From CAZXYF01 sp964644705 (GTDB lineage Bacteria; Planctomycetota; Brocadiia; SM23-32): 24,315 bases of DNA. The DNA lies in assembly GCA_964644705.1 (NCBI GenBank), contig CAZXYF010000026.1, positions 1 through 24,315 of the forward strand. The letters run 5' to 3'. How positions within the stretch are numbered: the first letter of the stretch is position 1; every line of letters starts with the position of its first letter. Under the pieces are notes generated by a model. The model was not told where the DNA came from and searched no databases. It was given only the letters and a program-made list of their open reading frames with translations. The translations under genes were made by a program, and so were the position numbers. Positions 8,197 through 16,422 of this stretch are shown here, piece after piece.

Positions 8197-10419
8197 ATGG
8201 TTGAAAAAGAAGAAATACTCGCACACATTGAATCCGATGGATATTCTGCTCGCACGACAGAACGACTGGCCCAGGATCTGGGAGTGCCGAAAGAGGAGTG
8301 GGAAGATTTTGAGCAGGAGCTGAACGAACTGGTGAAGACGGGCCATATTGCCCCGATGAAAGGGGGAAAATGGGACGATCCCGCCCGGCACGGAATGATG
8401 GTGGGCTGGTTGGAGCGCAAACAGCGCGGGTTCGGATTTATTCTCCCCGCCGACGAAAGCATCGAGGAGGATATGTTTGTGGCGGGACGTCACCAGCAGG
8501 GCGCGATGAACGGCGACCTGGTACTTGCCAAATATCACTCCAGAGGGAAAAAAAGTAAGAAACGCAGCGACAAAGGCCCTTCCGGCGAAATTGTAAAAAT
8601 CCTGGAACGGGCTCACGAGGAACTGATTGGCACCTTCCAGCCCGGCGGCAAATATGCCCAGGTGTCTCCGGATGATCCCAACATGGGCCGCGATGTGCTC
8701 ATTCCGCGGGGTAAACGCGGGGATGCGGAAAAGGGCGACAAGGTGATGGTCCAGATCACGAACTGGCCGCGCCCCAACAAATCCGATGACAACGCCCTGG
8801 GGGAGGTTACAGAAGTCGTGGGACAGGAAGGTGACTCGGACGTGGATTTCATGTCCGTGGTTTTACAGTTCGATATACCGCATGAGTTTCCTCCTGAAGT
8901 GGAGGAAGAAGCCGCCGAGATCCCCAGGGAGATCACCCAGAAACACAAGGACGACCGCAAGGACCTGACGGACCTCGTCACCGTGGCCATCGACCCCGAA
9001 ACGGCCCGGGATCGGGACGACGCCATTTCACTGGAGATTGATGAGGAAACCGGACATCGGATCGTCTGGGTTCACATCACTGACGTCTCCAACTGGGTGA
9101 AGCCTGGTTCCCGGCTCAACGAGGAAGCTCGCCGTCGGGGTAACAGCGTCTATCTGGTGGCCGATTTTATCCCCATGCTTCCGAAAGAAGCGACGCAAAA
9201 AGCGCTCAGTCTGGCGGAGGGCACCGACCGGCTGGCCAAAAGCGTGGCCCTGGAATTCAACGACCACGCCGAACTGGTTGACTACGATATCCATCGATCG
9301 GTGGTGCGGCTCAACAGCGAGATGACGTATGACGAGGTCCAGGAGATGCTGGATATCGCCGACGGCAAAACCCCGTCCTCAGAACCGGACGAATCCACGG
9401 ATTTCGGAGCCGGCGTTTTTCTGGAAGACGAACAGGACGCCCGCGCCATGGCAAAATGGCCGGACGAGATCTGGGATAGCATCGTTGGGCTCGATGCACT
9501 GGCCCGTCAGCTGCGCCGCAACCGACAGGAGCAGGGCAGCATCGACCTTGATGTGCCCGAATACGATGTCCGCGTGGGCGATGATGGGCGTGTCACCGCG
9601 GTGTTCCAAACCGAACGCGACCGGTCCCATGAGGTGGTGGAGGAATACATGCTGCAGGCCAACCAGGCCGTGGCTCGGTTCCTGATCGACCATAATCTGC
9701 CCGGAATCTACCGCGTGCATGATGCTCCACTGGAGGAGGATCTGGATGCGTTCGCGGATTTCATTGAGAACGTCATGGAAAAACGGATCGACCCCTATGA
9801 TCGGCATCAGATCCAGGACCTGTTGGAGGAGGTGCAGGACACGAACCTGTCCCCCGCTGTCAACATGGAGCTGCTGCGCTGCATGCAACGCGCCCAGTAC
9901 TCCCCCGAGAGTTCCTCCCACTTTGCTTTGCAATTCTCTCATTACTGCCACTTTACGTCCCCCATCCGACGATATCCCGATCTGGTCGTCAATCAGATAC
10001 TGGATCAGCACTTTGCCGGAACGATTCACGAAGGCGACGTCCGATGGACTTCGGAGACGCCGGCAATTGCCAGCCACTGTACCCGGACCGAGGAACGGGC
10101 TGACGATGCCGAACGGGAGATCGTCAAACTGAAACTTCTCCGATTCCTCGAACAGGAAGGGGCGAAGGGGGAGATTTTTGACGCCGTTATCACCGGTGTG
10201 ATGGAGTTCGGGCTTTTCGCTCAGCTGCAGGAATACTCCGTGGAAGGGCTGATCAAGGTCGCCAGTCTGGAAGATGATTTCTATGAATTCGACGAGGAAA
10301 ACCGGCGCCTGGTCGGCAAAAAACACGATCGCGTATTCCGACTGGGCCAGTCAGTGCAGGTTACGGTGGACAGCCTCAACATCGGCAAACGTGAGCTGGA
10401 CCTCAAGCTGGTGGACTGA
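8197..10419 (+). CDS. rnr: Ribonuclease R (RNase II/R family 3'-5' exoribonuclease)
   Basis: A 740-residue hydrolytic exoribonuclease that degrades RNA, including structured RNA, from the 3' end. An N-terminal winged-helix-like part (1-60) is followed by cold-shock domains (about 65-215, with RGFGFILP and DVLIP), the RNB catalytic domain (about 255-610), and a C-terminal S1 domain (about 650-738, with GVMEFGLFAQL and VEGLIKV). The metal-binding signature TVAIDPETARDRDDAIS supplies Asp266, Asp272, Asp274 and Asp275. The downstream HFTSPIRRYPDL block is also complete. A lysine-rich C-terminal tail, as in E. coli RNase R, is absent. A poorly conserved acidic insertion (DGKTPSSEPDESTDFGAG) sits near 388 in the RNB domain. 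A weak hairpin overlaps the stop codon. Confidence 0.92.
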   Translation: MVEKEEILAHIESDGYSARTTERLAQDLGVPKEEWEDFEQELNELVKTGHIAPMKGGKWDDPARHGMMVGWLERKQRGFGFILPADESIEEDMFVAGRHQQGAMNGDLVLAKYHSRGKKSKKRSDKGPSGEIVKILERAHEELIGTFQPGGKYAQVSPDDPNMGRDVLIPRGKRGDAEKGDKVMVQITNWPRPNKSDDNALGEVTEVVGQEGDSDVDFMSVVLQFDIPHEFPPEVEEEAAEIPREITQKHKDDRKDLTDLVTVAIDPETARDRDDAISLEIDEETGHRIVWVHITDVSNWVKPGSRLNEEARRRGNSVYLVADFIPMLPKEATQKALSLAEGTDRLAKSVALEFNDHAELVDYDIHRSVVRLNSEMTYDEVQEMLDIADGKTPSSEPDESTDFGAGVFLEDEQDARAMAKWPDEIWDSIVGLDALARQLRRNRQEQGSIDLDVPEYDVRVGDDGRVTAVFQTERDRSHEVVEEYMLQANQAVARFLIDHNLPGIYRVHDAPLEEDLDAFADFIENVMEKRIDPYDRHQIQDLLEEVQDTNLSPAVNMELLRCMQRAQYSPESSSHFALQFSHYCHFTSPIRRYPDLVVNQILDQHFAGTIHEGDVRWTSETPAIASHCTRTEERADDAEREIVKLKLLRFLEQEGAKGEIFDAVITGVMEFGLFAQLQEYSVEGLIKVASLEDDFYEFDEENRRLVGKKHDRVFRLGQSVQVTVDSLNIGKRELDLKLVD

Positions 10420-10439
10420 GCTCTAAAGGCCCAGAGCTC
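10418..10439 (+). terminator. Hairpin over the rnr stop codon, possible weak terminator
   Basis: GAGCTCT (10418-10424) pairs with AGAGCTC (10433-10439) across an 8-nt loop. There is no T-run after it, so intrinsic termination is doubtful; it may instead stabilise the 3' end. The right half belongs to the left terminal repeat of the MITE-like element. Confidence 0.3.
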
Positions 10440-10584
10440 CTGATCCGGTGGAAAATACAGTGAACCGTAGTTCGGCTCTTTTTCTTATCGAATTAAGGTT
10501 CCTTTACCACAAAAAGATATCAGGTTATTTCCCACTGTCCAGCTTTTGAGAATGGTAAGGTTTCGGATCAGGAGTTCTGAGGCC
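10427..10584. mobile_element. MITE-like element (148 bp) with terminal inverted repeats and 5-bp flanking duplication
   Basis: The left end 10432-10447 (CAGAGCTCCTGATCCG) and right end 10564-10579 are inverted repeats with one mismatch over 16 bp. AGGCC is found directly outside each end (10427-10431 and 10580-10584), as expected for a 5-bp target-site duplication. The interior is AT-rich relative to the neighbours and has no coding capacity. A second copy of the left 35 bp, with one mismatch, occurs at 24256-24290. It lies between the convergent rnr and GYF genes. The short flanking repeat could be chance; the repeat pair and the second copy are firm. Confidence 0.55.
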
Positions 10585-10595
10585 TGCGCGCCGGA

Positions 10596-12938
10596 TCAGA
10601 ATCCCTGCCGGCGGAAAACGAATCCGGCTACCTGTCCGGATATGGTATCGGTGGCCACCGAGAACCCCCCATACCTGCGCAGCTTCACCTCTGAATACAG
10701 TCCCATCGTCTTTCCCCCAGAGGGTTCCATGCTGCGCACATTGGATGACGAGAGGGTGATGTTTTTGATTTCAGCCGGTTCCCCGTACTTCGCGGTTACT
10801 TTGCTCAGATCCTGCCCCCCTGAAGTATCCCCCATAATCACGAGATAATCCTTGCTCAGGCCCTTCTCGGCCACTATCACGTGTCGCTGAATGATCTTCG
10901 GGGGAACCAGATGAGCATCCACACTCATCACCTGCCCGAACGCCGCGTGATTACTCCCTACTCCCTCGGGACGCCTGGCGGTGCCGACCTGGAGGAAGGA
11001 CTCCGACTCGCGCATCGAGGACGCTTTGTATCCGGTGATGTATTTAACCCTGCGTCCGTTCCACTGAGCCCCGATATGGGCGACGCGCCCCATGTAAACG
11101 ATGCGCCAGGGTTTGTCGAATTCATCTCCAATATGCGTGAGCAACACATAACCACTGGGATGAACCGCTTCTCCGTCATAGAGCAGGCGATAAATGCGGG
11201 TCAGGCGAAATTGATCGCCGTTGATAACTTTCTGCAGTCTTACCGGGGAATCATTTTCTCCAGGTATCGGTTTAAACACTTTCACTTCGTCTTTTTTGAA
11301 CGGGTAGTGATAACAAAAACTTTCCCGATCTCTGGCCCGAACGATTCGCTTCCCCATCTTCTGCAACTTCAGATTTTCCATCCCGCCCGATTCGACCAGT
11401 CGCTGCAGGGACACGCGCACATCTGCGGCGTAGGCATCCAGACGTTGCTGTTCTTCAGGGTAGAATTTCTTCAGGTTCTTCTCCCGCGTCCGCCGCTTTG
11501 ACGCTCCCATCGTGTCGGGATCGGTGAGGAATATTCCCAACCAGGTTCTGACGACCGCTCGGGGATTGCTCGGAACCTCCACACTGGTGGGAGCCGCCAG
11601 CGTTGGGGGCTTCTGTCCACCTCCCCCTCCCAGCCTGTCATACACCAGCAGAGCAATTGCCACCAGCACCACAAATCCTATACCGGCCGCAGCGGGTAAC
11701 CATTTCTTTTTCTTCTTGATCGGTTTTCGTTTCTTCTTTTTCCTCTTTTTTGCCTCCACCACGCCCGTGTCGGACTCGGCACCAGAGCGATCCTGCCCCG
11801 ATATGAAACGGGCCAGTTCGCTCACTTTCCGGGCTTTTCGCCATTTATCCGATCCGGGCCCATACACCTTTGTATCAGGCCCAAGTGCACCGGAAGCAAA
11901 ACGTTTCGCCAGATCACGTAGCATCAGAGGGCCGCGTTCCTCGCCATCCTTGTGATAAAACCAGACCGATGATTCGTCCTTGGCCTCCACCTCACCCCTG
12001 CGGGCGGCATCGATGACTTCACGCAGTTTGGGAACCTTACGCACATCCGTCCACTTACCCAATTTTTTGTTGAAAACGTGATCTCCGGCCACGATCTTGG
12101 CCTGTTCAATGAGTTCTTTGAGCCTGTACAGCGAGATCGGCCCATGGACCTCTCCACGATGACGGTAATACCACAACTCCCCTTCCCGGTGGCCCTCCGC
12201 CTGTTTTGCCACTTTGTTCAACTGGGGCACTTCCGAAACCTTTTTCCAGTTGTCCAGTTTCCGGGTCCACACCCGGTCGGCCGGACGAACCTGGCCCTCT
12301 TTGATGGCGCTCAGAAGCTTCTCGGAGGAGAGCGGACCGTATCGGCTCCCGTTACGCATGTAATACCAGACGTTCTTCTCACCCTCTCGGGACGGTTTGG
12401 AGGAGGTGGTGGACCGGTGCTGGGCCACCTTTTGCACCAGATCAGAAAACTCGTCAACGGCCGACAACAACTCCCATTTCCCTTTGCTCTTTTCCCGGAC
12501 CCGCGTTTTCGGGCCAAGATGTCCTTTTTTGATCAGCGCTCGAAACTGCCGGGGCGTATATGGCCCATGGATTTTTCCACTCTTGTAACAGTACCATCTG
12601 GCTTCTTTCTTCGGGATAAGCTTCTGCAGCTGGGGGATTTCCCCGACCTTCTTCCAACCATCCAAACGCCGGTTATACACCCCATCGTCTTTCCCAACTT
12701 TACCCTTTTTTATCAGCAGAGCCAGATTCTTGATGTTTACCGGGCCGTATTTTTTCTTTCCTTTCTGGATGAACCACTTCTCTGCTTTCCCGTCCGGGGT
12801 CCGGGAACTCTCCCCGTCTGACTCCTCCTCTGAGGGCACGACGAGTTCTTCACCACACGTACAGTGGGCCCGCCGCCCCTGCATCGATACGGGAACTTTG
12901 TATCTGGCACCACATTCCTGGCACTGGACAGAGATCAT
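10596..12938 (-). CDS. Membrane protein with N-terminal zinc ribbon and five GYF domains
   Basis: A 780-residue protein of unknown role. It opens with a zinc ribbon (Cys6, Cys9, Cys26, Cys28). Five GYF_2-type units follow, each starting with an aromatic W-F/Y pair and a GP motif: near residues 55 (WFIQKGKKKYGP), 115 (WYCYKSGKIHGP), 191 (WYYMRNGSRYGP), 256 (WYYRHRGEVHGP) and 326 (WFYHKDGEERGP). Most end in a W-x-x-V-x-x-x-P/A-x-L segment. A lysine-rich stretch (398-412) precedes one membrane helix (about 414-434), then a Gly/Pro linker and a 330-residue C-terminal region that I do not recognise. By the positive-inside rule the GYF units are cytoplasmic and the C-terminal region is outside. GYF domains usually bind proline-rich peptides. 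It starts 29 bp after the topoisomerase VI A gene ends, so the two are probably cotranscribed. Confidence 0.75.
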   Translation of the reverse strand: MISVQCQECGARYKVPVSMQGRRAHCTCGEELVVPSEEESDGESSRTPDGKAEKWFIQKGKKKYGPVNIKNLALLIKKGKVGKDDGVYNRRLDGWKKVGEIPQLQKLIPKKEARWYCYKSGKIHGPYTPRQFRALIKKGHLGPKTRVREKSKGKWELLSAVDEFSDLVQKVAQHRSTTSSKPSREGEKNVWYYMRNGSRYGPLSSEKLLSAIKEGQVRPADRVWTRKLDNWKKVSEVPQLNKVAKQAEGHREGELWYYRHRGEVHGPISLYRLKELIEQAKIVAGDHVFNKKLGKWTDVRKVPKLREVIDAARRGEVEAKDESSVWFYHKDGEERGPLMLRDLAKRFASGALGPDTKVYGPGSDKWRKARKVSELARFISGQDRSGAESDTGVVEAKKRKKKKRKPIKKKKKWLPAAAGIGFVVLVAIALLVYDRLGGGGGQKPPTLAAPTSVEVPSNPRAVVRTWLGIFLTDPDTMGASKRRTREKNLKKFYPEEQQRLDAYAADVRVSLQRLVESGGMENLKLQKMGKRIVRARDRESFCYHYPFKKDEVKVFKPIPGENDSPVRLQKVINGDQFRLTRIYRLLYDGEAVHPSGYVLLTHIGDEFDKPWRIVYMGRVAHIGAQWNGRRVKYITGYKASSMRESESFLQVGTARRPEGVGSNHAAFGQVMSVDAHLVPPKIIQRHVIVAEKGLSKDYLVIMGDTSGGQDLSKVTAKYGEPAEIKNITLSSSNVRSMEPSGGKTMGLYSEVKLRRYGGFSVATDTISGQVAGFVFRRQGF

Positions 12939-12967
12939 CCGGAACTGTTTCCTCGGGAGGGAGTGTT

Positions 12968-14086
12968 TTACGGCAAGAATTTATCGCGGGCTTCAAGCTT
13001 TTCGGGCAGATACGTTTCCAACACAAAATTGAGGCTGTGCTTGGCAAAAGCCTGTTGTTCAGCTCTCTCGCCCATATCAAGCATCTCATTTATCGCTTTT
13101 CCCCACTCACCGTGATGCCGAAAAAAGGGATCGTTCTTCAGAGTATCTTTGGCCCGTTTAATGTCCGTATCGGTCAGGGGATGGGTGGGAAGTTCATACT
13201 TTTTGATATCCTCCGGTGTAACCCCCAGAAGCCGCGCGTCGGGCACACAGAAAAAACGATTAATATGAGCGGAGTTACCACTCCCCACCTTGAGCGTGCG
13301 GTAGATGTTGGCATAACCATACGGATCGCCATCCACGAACGCGTAAACAGGGATATCTTCGGCTTCGCTGAGTCGACGCACGAAGCGTCGGCAGGCCCGC
13401 GTGGGAACGCCCCCCATGGAGATCAGCACGCAGTTGGCCTTCCGCCAGAACGCATGGTTATTCAGTCGCTGAAACATGCCGGCAGTTTCCACCACCAGGA
13501 TAAATTCAGCGTCGGTATCGAATTCGAGTTCTTCAACGGAGATCGGCACCGAGTAAGCGCCACGGCCAAACCGGGTGCAGTCAATTTTAATCTGCTGCCC
13601 GGATTTCGGATCGCGGTCAATAACTGTCAGAGGACCGGCTACTTCGCCCCCCTTTTCCTCGGGAACGAATCCCAGCTGCTCCCGATTGACACGGAACATC
13701 GCCTCAATATCCTCCATCACCGTGTCACTTTCGGGCTGCTTATCAAATCGGGCATCATCCCAGTTTTTCGAGATATAGTATGCCTCTCGTTTACTTACTT
13801 CTTCATCCCCTTCCACCGTATCCTTGGCCAGAGCCATCATCCGCAACGTCTGAGCAAAACTCTTAACGGTGTTATAGCTCAGCGTCCGCGTAATTTTGTC
13901 ATCGGCCAGTTTCAGATAACCTGCAAGTTCACCATCCTCCGCCTCATCTTCAGGCTTGTAGGTGACGTTGCTCAGGCTGCGTTTGGGCAACTGAAGTTGT
14001 GGGGTGGCTCCCGCATCAATTTTCTCTCTCACCATATTGGCGCATTCAAGAATGCTCTCCGTGGGATCTTCTTTCTCGGTATCCAT
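12968..14086 (-). CDS. top6A: DNA topoisomerase VI subunit A (Spo11/Top6A family)
   Basis: A 372-residue protein, the usual size for the DNA-cleaving A subunit of type IIB topoisomerase. A winged-helix 5Y-CAP domain contains KREAYYISKNW, with the Tyr103-Tyr104 pair; by comparison with Spo11 the second is the likely DNA-attacking tyrosine. It is followed by the family signature ESDTVMEDIEAMF. The TOPRIM domain shows ILVVETAGMFQRL (Glu200) and VYAFVDGDPYGYANIY (Asp252, Asp254) for magnesium. ATG 14086 is chosen over an upstream ATG at 14218: GAGGG is just ahead of it and a promoter-like sequence (14124-14152) would lie inside the longer version. Topo VI normally needs an ATPase B subunit. No gene for one is in this window, although A and B are usually adjacent. 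Confidence 0.9.
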   Translation of the reverse strand: MDTEKEDPTESILECANMVREKIDAGATPQLQLPKRSLSNVTYKPEDEAEDGELAGYLKLADDKITRTLSYNTVKSFAQTLRMMALAKDTVEGDEEVSKREAYYISKNWDDARFDKQPESDTVMEDIEAMFRVNREQLGFVPEEKGGEVAGPLTVIDRDPKSGQQIKIDCTRFGRGAYSVPISVEELEFDTDAEFILVVETAGMFQRLNNHAFWRKANCVLISMGGVPTRACRRFVRRLSEAEDIPVYAFVDGDPYGYANIYRTLKVGSGNSAHINRFFCVPDARLLGVTPEDIKKYELPTHPLTDTDIKRAKDTLKNDPFFRHHGEWGKAINEMLDMGERAEQQAFAKHSLNFVLETYLPEKLEARDKFLP

Positions 14087-14123
14087 TGGCCCTCTTTGTG
14101 GATGTAACAGTATCAAAGTACTC

Positions 14124-14152
14124 AGTATAGAATAATCTCCTGAGCCCCTCAA
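14124..14152 (-). promoter_or_regulatory. Promoter for top6A
   Basis: Read on the minus strand: TTGAGG (14152-14147), 17-bp spacer, TATACT (14129-14124). Transcription would begin about 30 nt before the ATG at 14086. This supports the shorter start and suggests that top6A and the GYF gene form their own unit. Confidence 0.5.
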
Positions 14153-14263
14153 AATCAAGTCTCTGCCTGTCAACACGCCTGGCGTCCGCGAGCGGGAGCG
14201 GGACTCATACGGGCGCATCCCGGCATGTCACCACAGAGCAAGGATATGGCGATGGATGTAACC

Positions 14264-14357
14264 TCTTTATCTTTACCTTCGTCTGCCTTTCTACTTGGGC
14301 TGAAACCGCCAAAAAACAACGGCAGATGTTTGATAAAGACGAAGGTAAAGACAAAGA
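14264..14357. repeat. 94-bp region bounded by a 21-bp imperfect inverted repeat
   Basis: Arm 14264-14284 is complementary to 14337-14357 with one mismatch in 21 bp. A second pair inside, TCTGCC (14282-14287) and GGCAGA (14321-14326), overlaps the first arm. It lies between the transglutaminase stop codon and the top6A promoter. The surrounding intergenic stretch (14087-14412) shows no gene. The element could be a long hairpin at the 3' end of the upstream transcript or a small degenerate mobile element. Confidence 0.6.
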
Positions 14358-14412
14358 TTTATACCTTCCGAATTGGCGTTTTGGACAGGCCTGACAGGGA
14401 GCGCCATGTCAC

Positions 14413-16422
14413 TCATGCCCCGGACATGCTCCGTTCCAGTTCCTCCACCCGCTCCTGCGTAACCTTCCGGCCGTACCGGACCTGCGCGTAGTGAATATAC
14501 CATGCACTCAGACGCCGGGCAGTGTTCATGTGATCAACCCGGACACGAATACGTTGCGCGAACTGATGAAGCGTCTCCGTTTCCGATCGGACGAGCCCCC
14601 GTTCTTCCAGACGCTGATCCATCCGGGCGAGTAAACGTTGAAGCTCACCGATTCGGCCCCTGGCTTCCGAATTCTGATCCGCCCCCCTCCGCCACCGTGA
14701 AAGCAGATAGAGCGTCAGGAGCACCACCAGAACTCCCTTCACCAACGAGCCGTACCACGTGGACGCCAGCATCATCCGCACCAGTCCTCGGCCGCGCGCA
14801 ACCAGCCACCGTCCCAGCCCCCGCAGGCCGCGCAGCTGCAGGGCCACCATGAGCTCCTGCATGCGATACCGCACGTAATCCCAGAAGTCCCATATCGCTG
14901 CGCTCCCGGTGGGCTGAGGCACGCCCGAGGTGGGAGTGGATTCCACGGTAACCCAGCCCTGTTCCGGAACGTATGCCTCCACCCAGGCGTGCGCATCCTT
15001 CTGTCGGGCCACCCAGTATCCACCAACGGAGTTTTTCTCCATCACCATGTAGCCCGCCACATATCGGGTGGGAACCCCTCCCATCCGCAGCAGAAGCGCG
15101 GTTGCGGAGGCGAAATACTCACAATGGGCCGACGGTTTATCCACCAGGAAATACGTCATGGGATCGCGCCCCTGGGGAATGCGGATATCCAGGGAATAGC
15201 TGTAGTTGGTGTGGAAATACGTCGTCACCGCGGCAATTTTTTCGGGAGCGGTTCGCCGGCCTGAGAAGATCCGCTCCGCCAGCCGATGGATCCGGCGATC
15301 GAGCGCTGGCAGGGCAAGATACCGATCAGCGTCCGGAGGATACATCGCTCGTTTCACCCCACAATATGCCGTATACGGCACCCCCCGAACCAGGGTTTCG
15401 GAAGAAAATACTCCATTTTCATCCACTTTCATCGATTCGGTGGGCGCCTCCACCGCTCCCGCGCACAGGGGAGTAAACATACCTTCTCGGATACCCGGCA
15501 CGGGCCATACTTTGAAGGCTATCCATGGTTTTGCCCCCGGCTCCCGCGCTACAAATACGTTTTTCGGTCCAGCGGAAGAGTACCGTTCGGAGGGGGACAA
15601 CTCCCGTTTCCGGGCCTCGGTTTTCCATTCCGAATTGTGATAACGGGCGTAGGCCTGCCCCCGCATGTATCCGGGAGCTTCCCGGGAGAATATTCTCAGC
15701 GCCACCTGCCGGGATCCACCTCTTTTCTGGCGGACCACACTACCCAGCCGGGCTTCCTGTGAAAACCCCGAGCTCCCCCCTTCCACGTCGTCCCGCATCA
15801 GCGAAAAAAACATCTGGTTTAACTGCGCCTCGTAACTTTGCAGCACATACCCGGCACTCGTCGCCACCCCCAAAGACAGCACGAGAACGGTGGCGGTCAA
15901 AACGTATTTCATCACCGCGAGTCGTGATTTCTGCCGCGCGGACGGAGCCCGCATCCAGAGGAAAAACACGGCCAGCATCCCAAATATCGCACACAGAACC
16001 CGATATATACGATGCGCCCCTGCATGCAGGTAAACGTTTCCCGCACAAATGAGGGTCAAAACGCCGAAAAGCACAAGTCGCGGCGGTTCTGATCCCTCGC
16101 GCCGTATATACAGACTGCTCGCCTGCAACAACAGTAGATACTGTCCCATCGCAAAGCTGAGCTGCGCATCGACCAACCCGGAGATGTCCGGGCCGTAATC
16201 GGGAAACATCCGCCATAACGATACGAACGGAAGCGCCAGCGCCAGAGACACTATGAGTTCCCGCGCTCCCCTGATCTCAATTCTGGGCTCACGAAGCGCC
16301 CCCACCACGACCACAACCGCGAGGATGGCCGGATAGATCCGGGTGCCGGTCATGTAGGCAAACGTTACGAGCGGAATCAATATCATGCCGGCAACGATGA
16401 TGCGTTCCAGTTTGAATCTCAT
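14413..16422 (-). CDS. Membrane-bound transglutaminase-like protein (TgpA type)
   Basis: A 669-residue integral membrane protein. ATG 16422 overlaps the TGA of the DUF58 gene as ATGA, which fixes the start and implies translational coupling. Several helices fill about residues 1-195, followed by an extracytoplasmic region with a transglutaminase core (about 400-500), a last helix near 590, and a cytoplasmic helical tail like DUF4129. The catalytic Cys is Cys434 in AHCEYFASATALLLRMGGVPTR and the His is His478 in DAHAWVEAYVPEQGW. The usual third residue, Asp in a V-D-P-T setting, is Glu494 (VESTPTS). This architecture matches proteins encoded with MoxR and DUF58 genes in many bacteria; the in vivo substrate is unknown. 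Confidence 0.85.
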   Translation of the reverse strand: MRFKLERIIVAGMILIPLVTFAYMTGTRIYPAILAVVVVVGALREPRIEIRGARELIVSLALALPFVSLWRMFPDYGPDISGLVDAQLSFAMGQYLLLLQASSLYIRREGSEPPRLVLFGVLTLICAGNVYLHAGAHRIYRVLCAIFGMLAVFFLWMRAPSARQKSRLAVMKYVLTATVLVLSLGVATSAGYVLQSYEAQLNQMFFSLMRDDVEGGSSGFSQEARLGSVVRQKRGGSRQVALRIFSREAPGYMRGQAYARYHNSEWKTEARKRELSPSERYSSAGPKNVFVAREPGAKPWIAFKVWPVPGIREGMFTPLCAGAVEAPTESMKVDENGVFSSETLVRGVPYTAYCGVKRAMYPPDADRYLALPALDRRIHRLAERIFSGRRTAPEKIAAVTTYFHTNYSYSLDIRIPQGRDPMTYFLVDKPSAHCEYFASATALLLRMGGVPTRYVAGYMVMEKNSVGGYWVARQKDAHAWVEAYVPEQGWVTVESTPTSGVPQPTGSAAIWDFWDYVRYRMQELMVALQLRGLRGLGRWLVARGRGLVRMMLASTWYGSLVKGVLVVLLTLYLLSRWRRGADQNSEARGRIGELQRLLARMDQRLEERGLVRSETETLHQFAQRIRVRVDHMNTARRLSAWYIHYAQVRYGRKVTQERVEELERSMSGA

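Noticed and set aside
10546..10848. Plus-strand open frame in the 3' end of the GYF gene
   Set aside because: It is a shadow of the minus-strand gene, with composition-driven sequence and no domain.
14087..14218. Upstream extension of topoisomerase VI A to ATG 14218
   Set aside because: The extra 44 residues are arginine-rich with no family similarity, a promoter-like sequence lies inside, and ATG 14086 has a ribosome binding site and gives the normal length.
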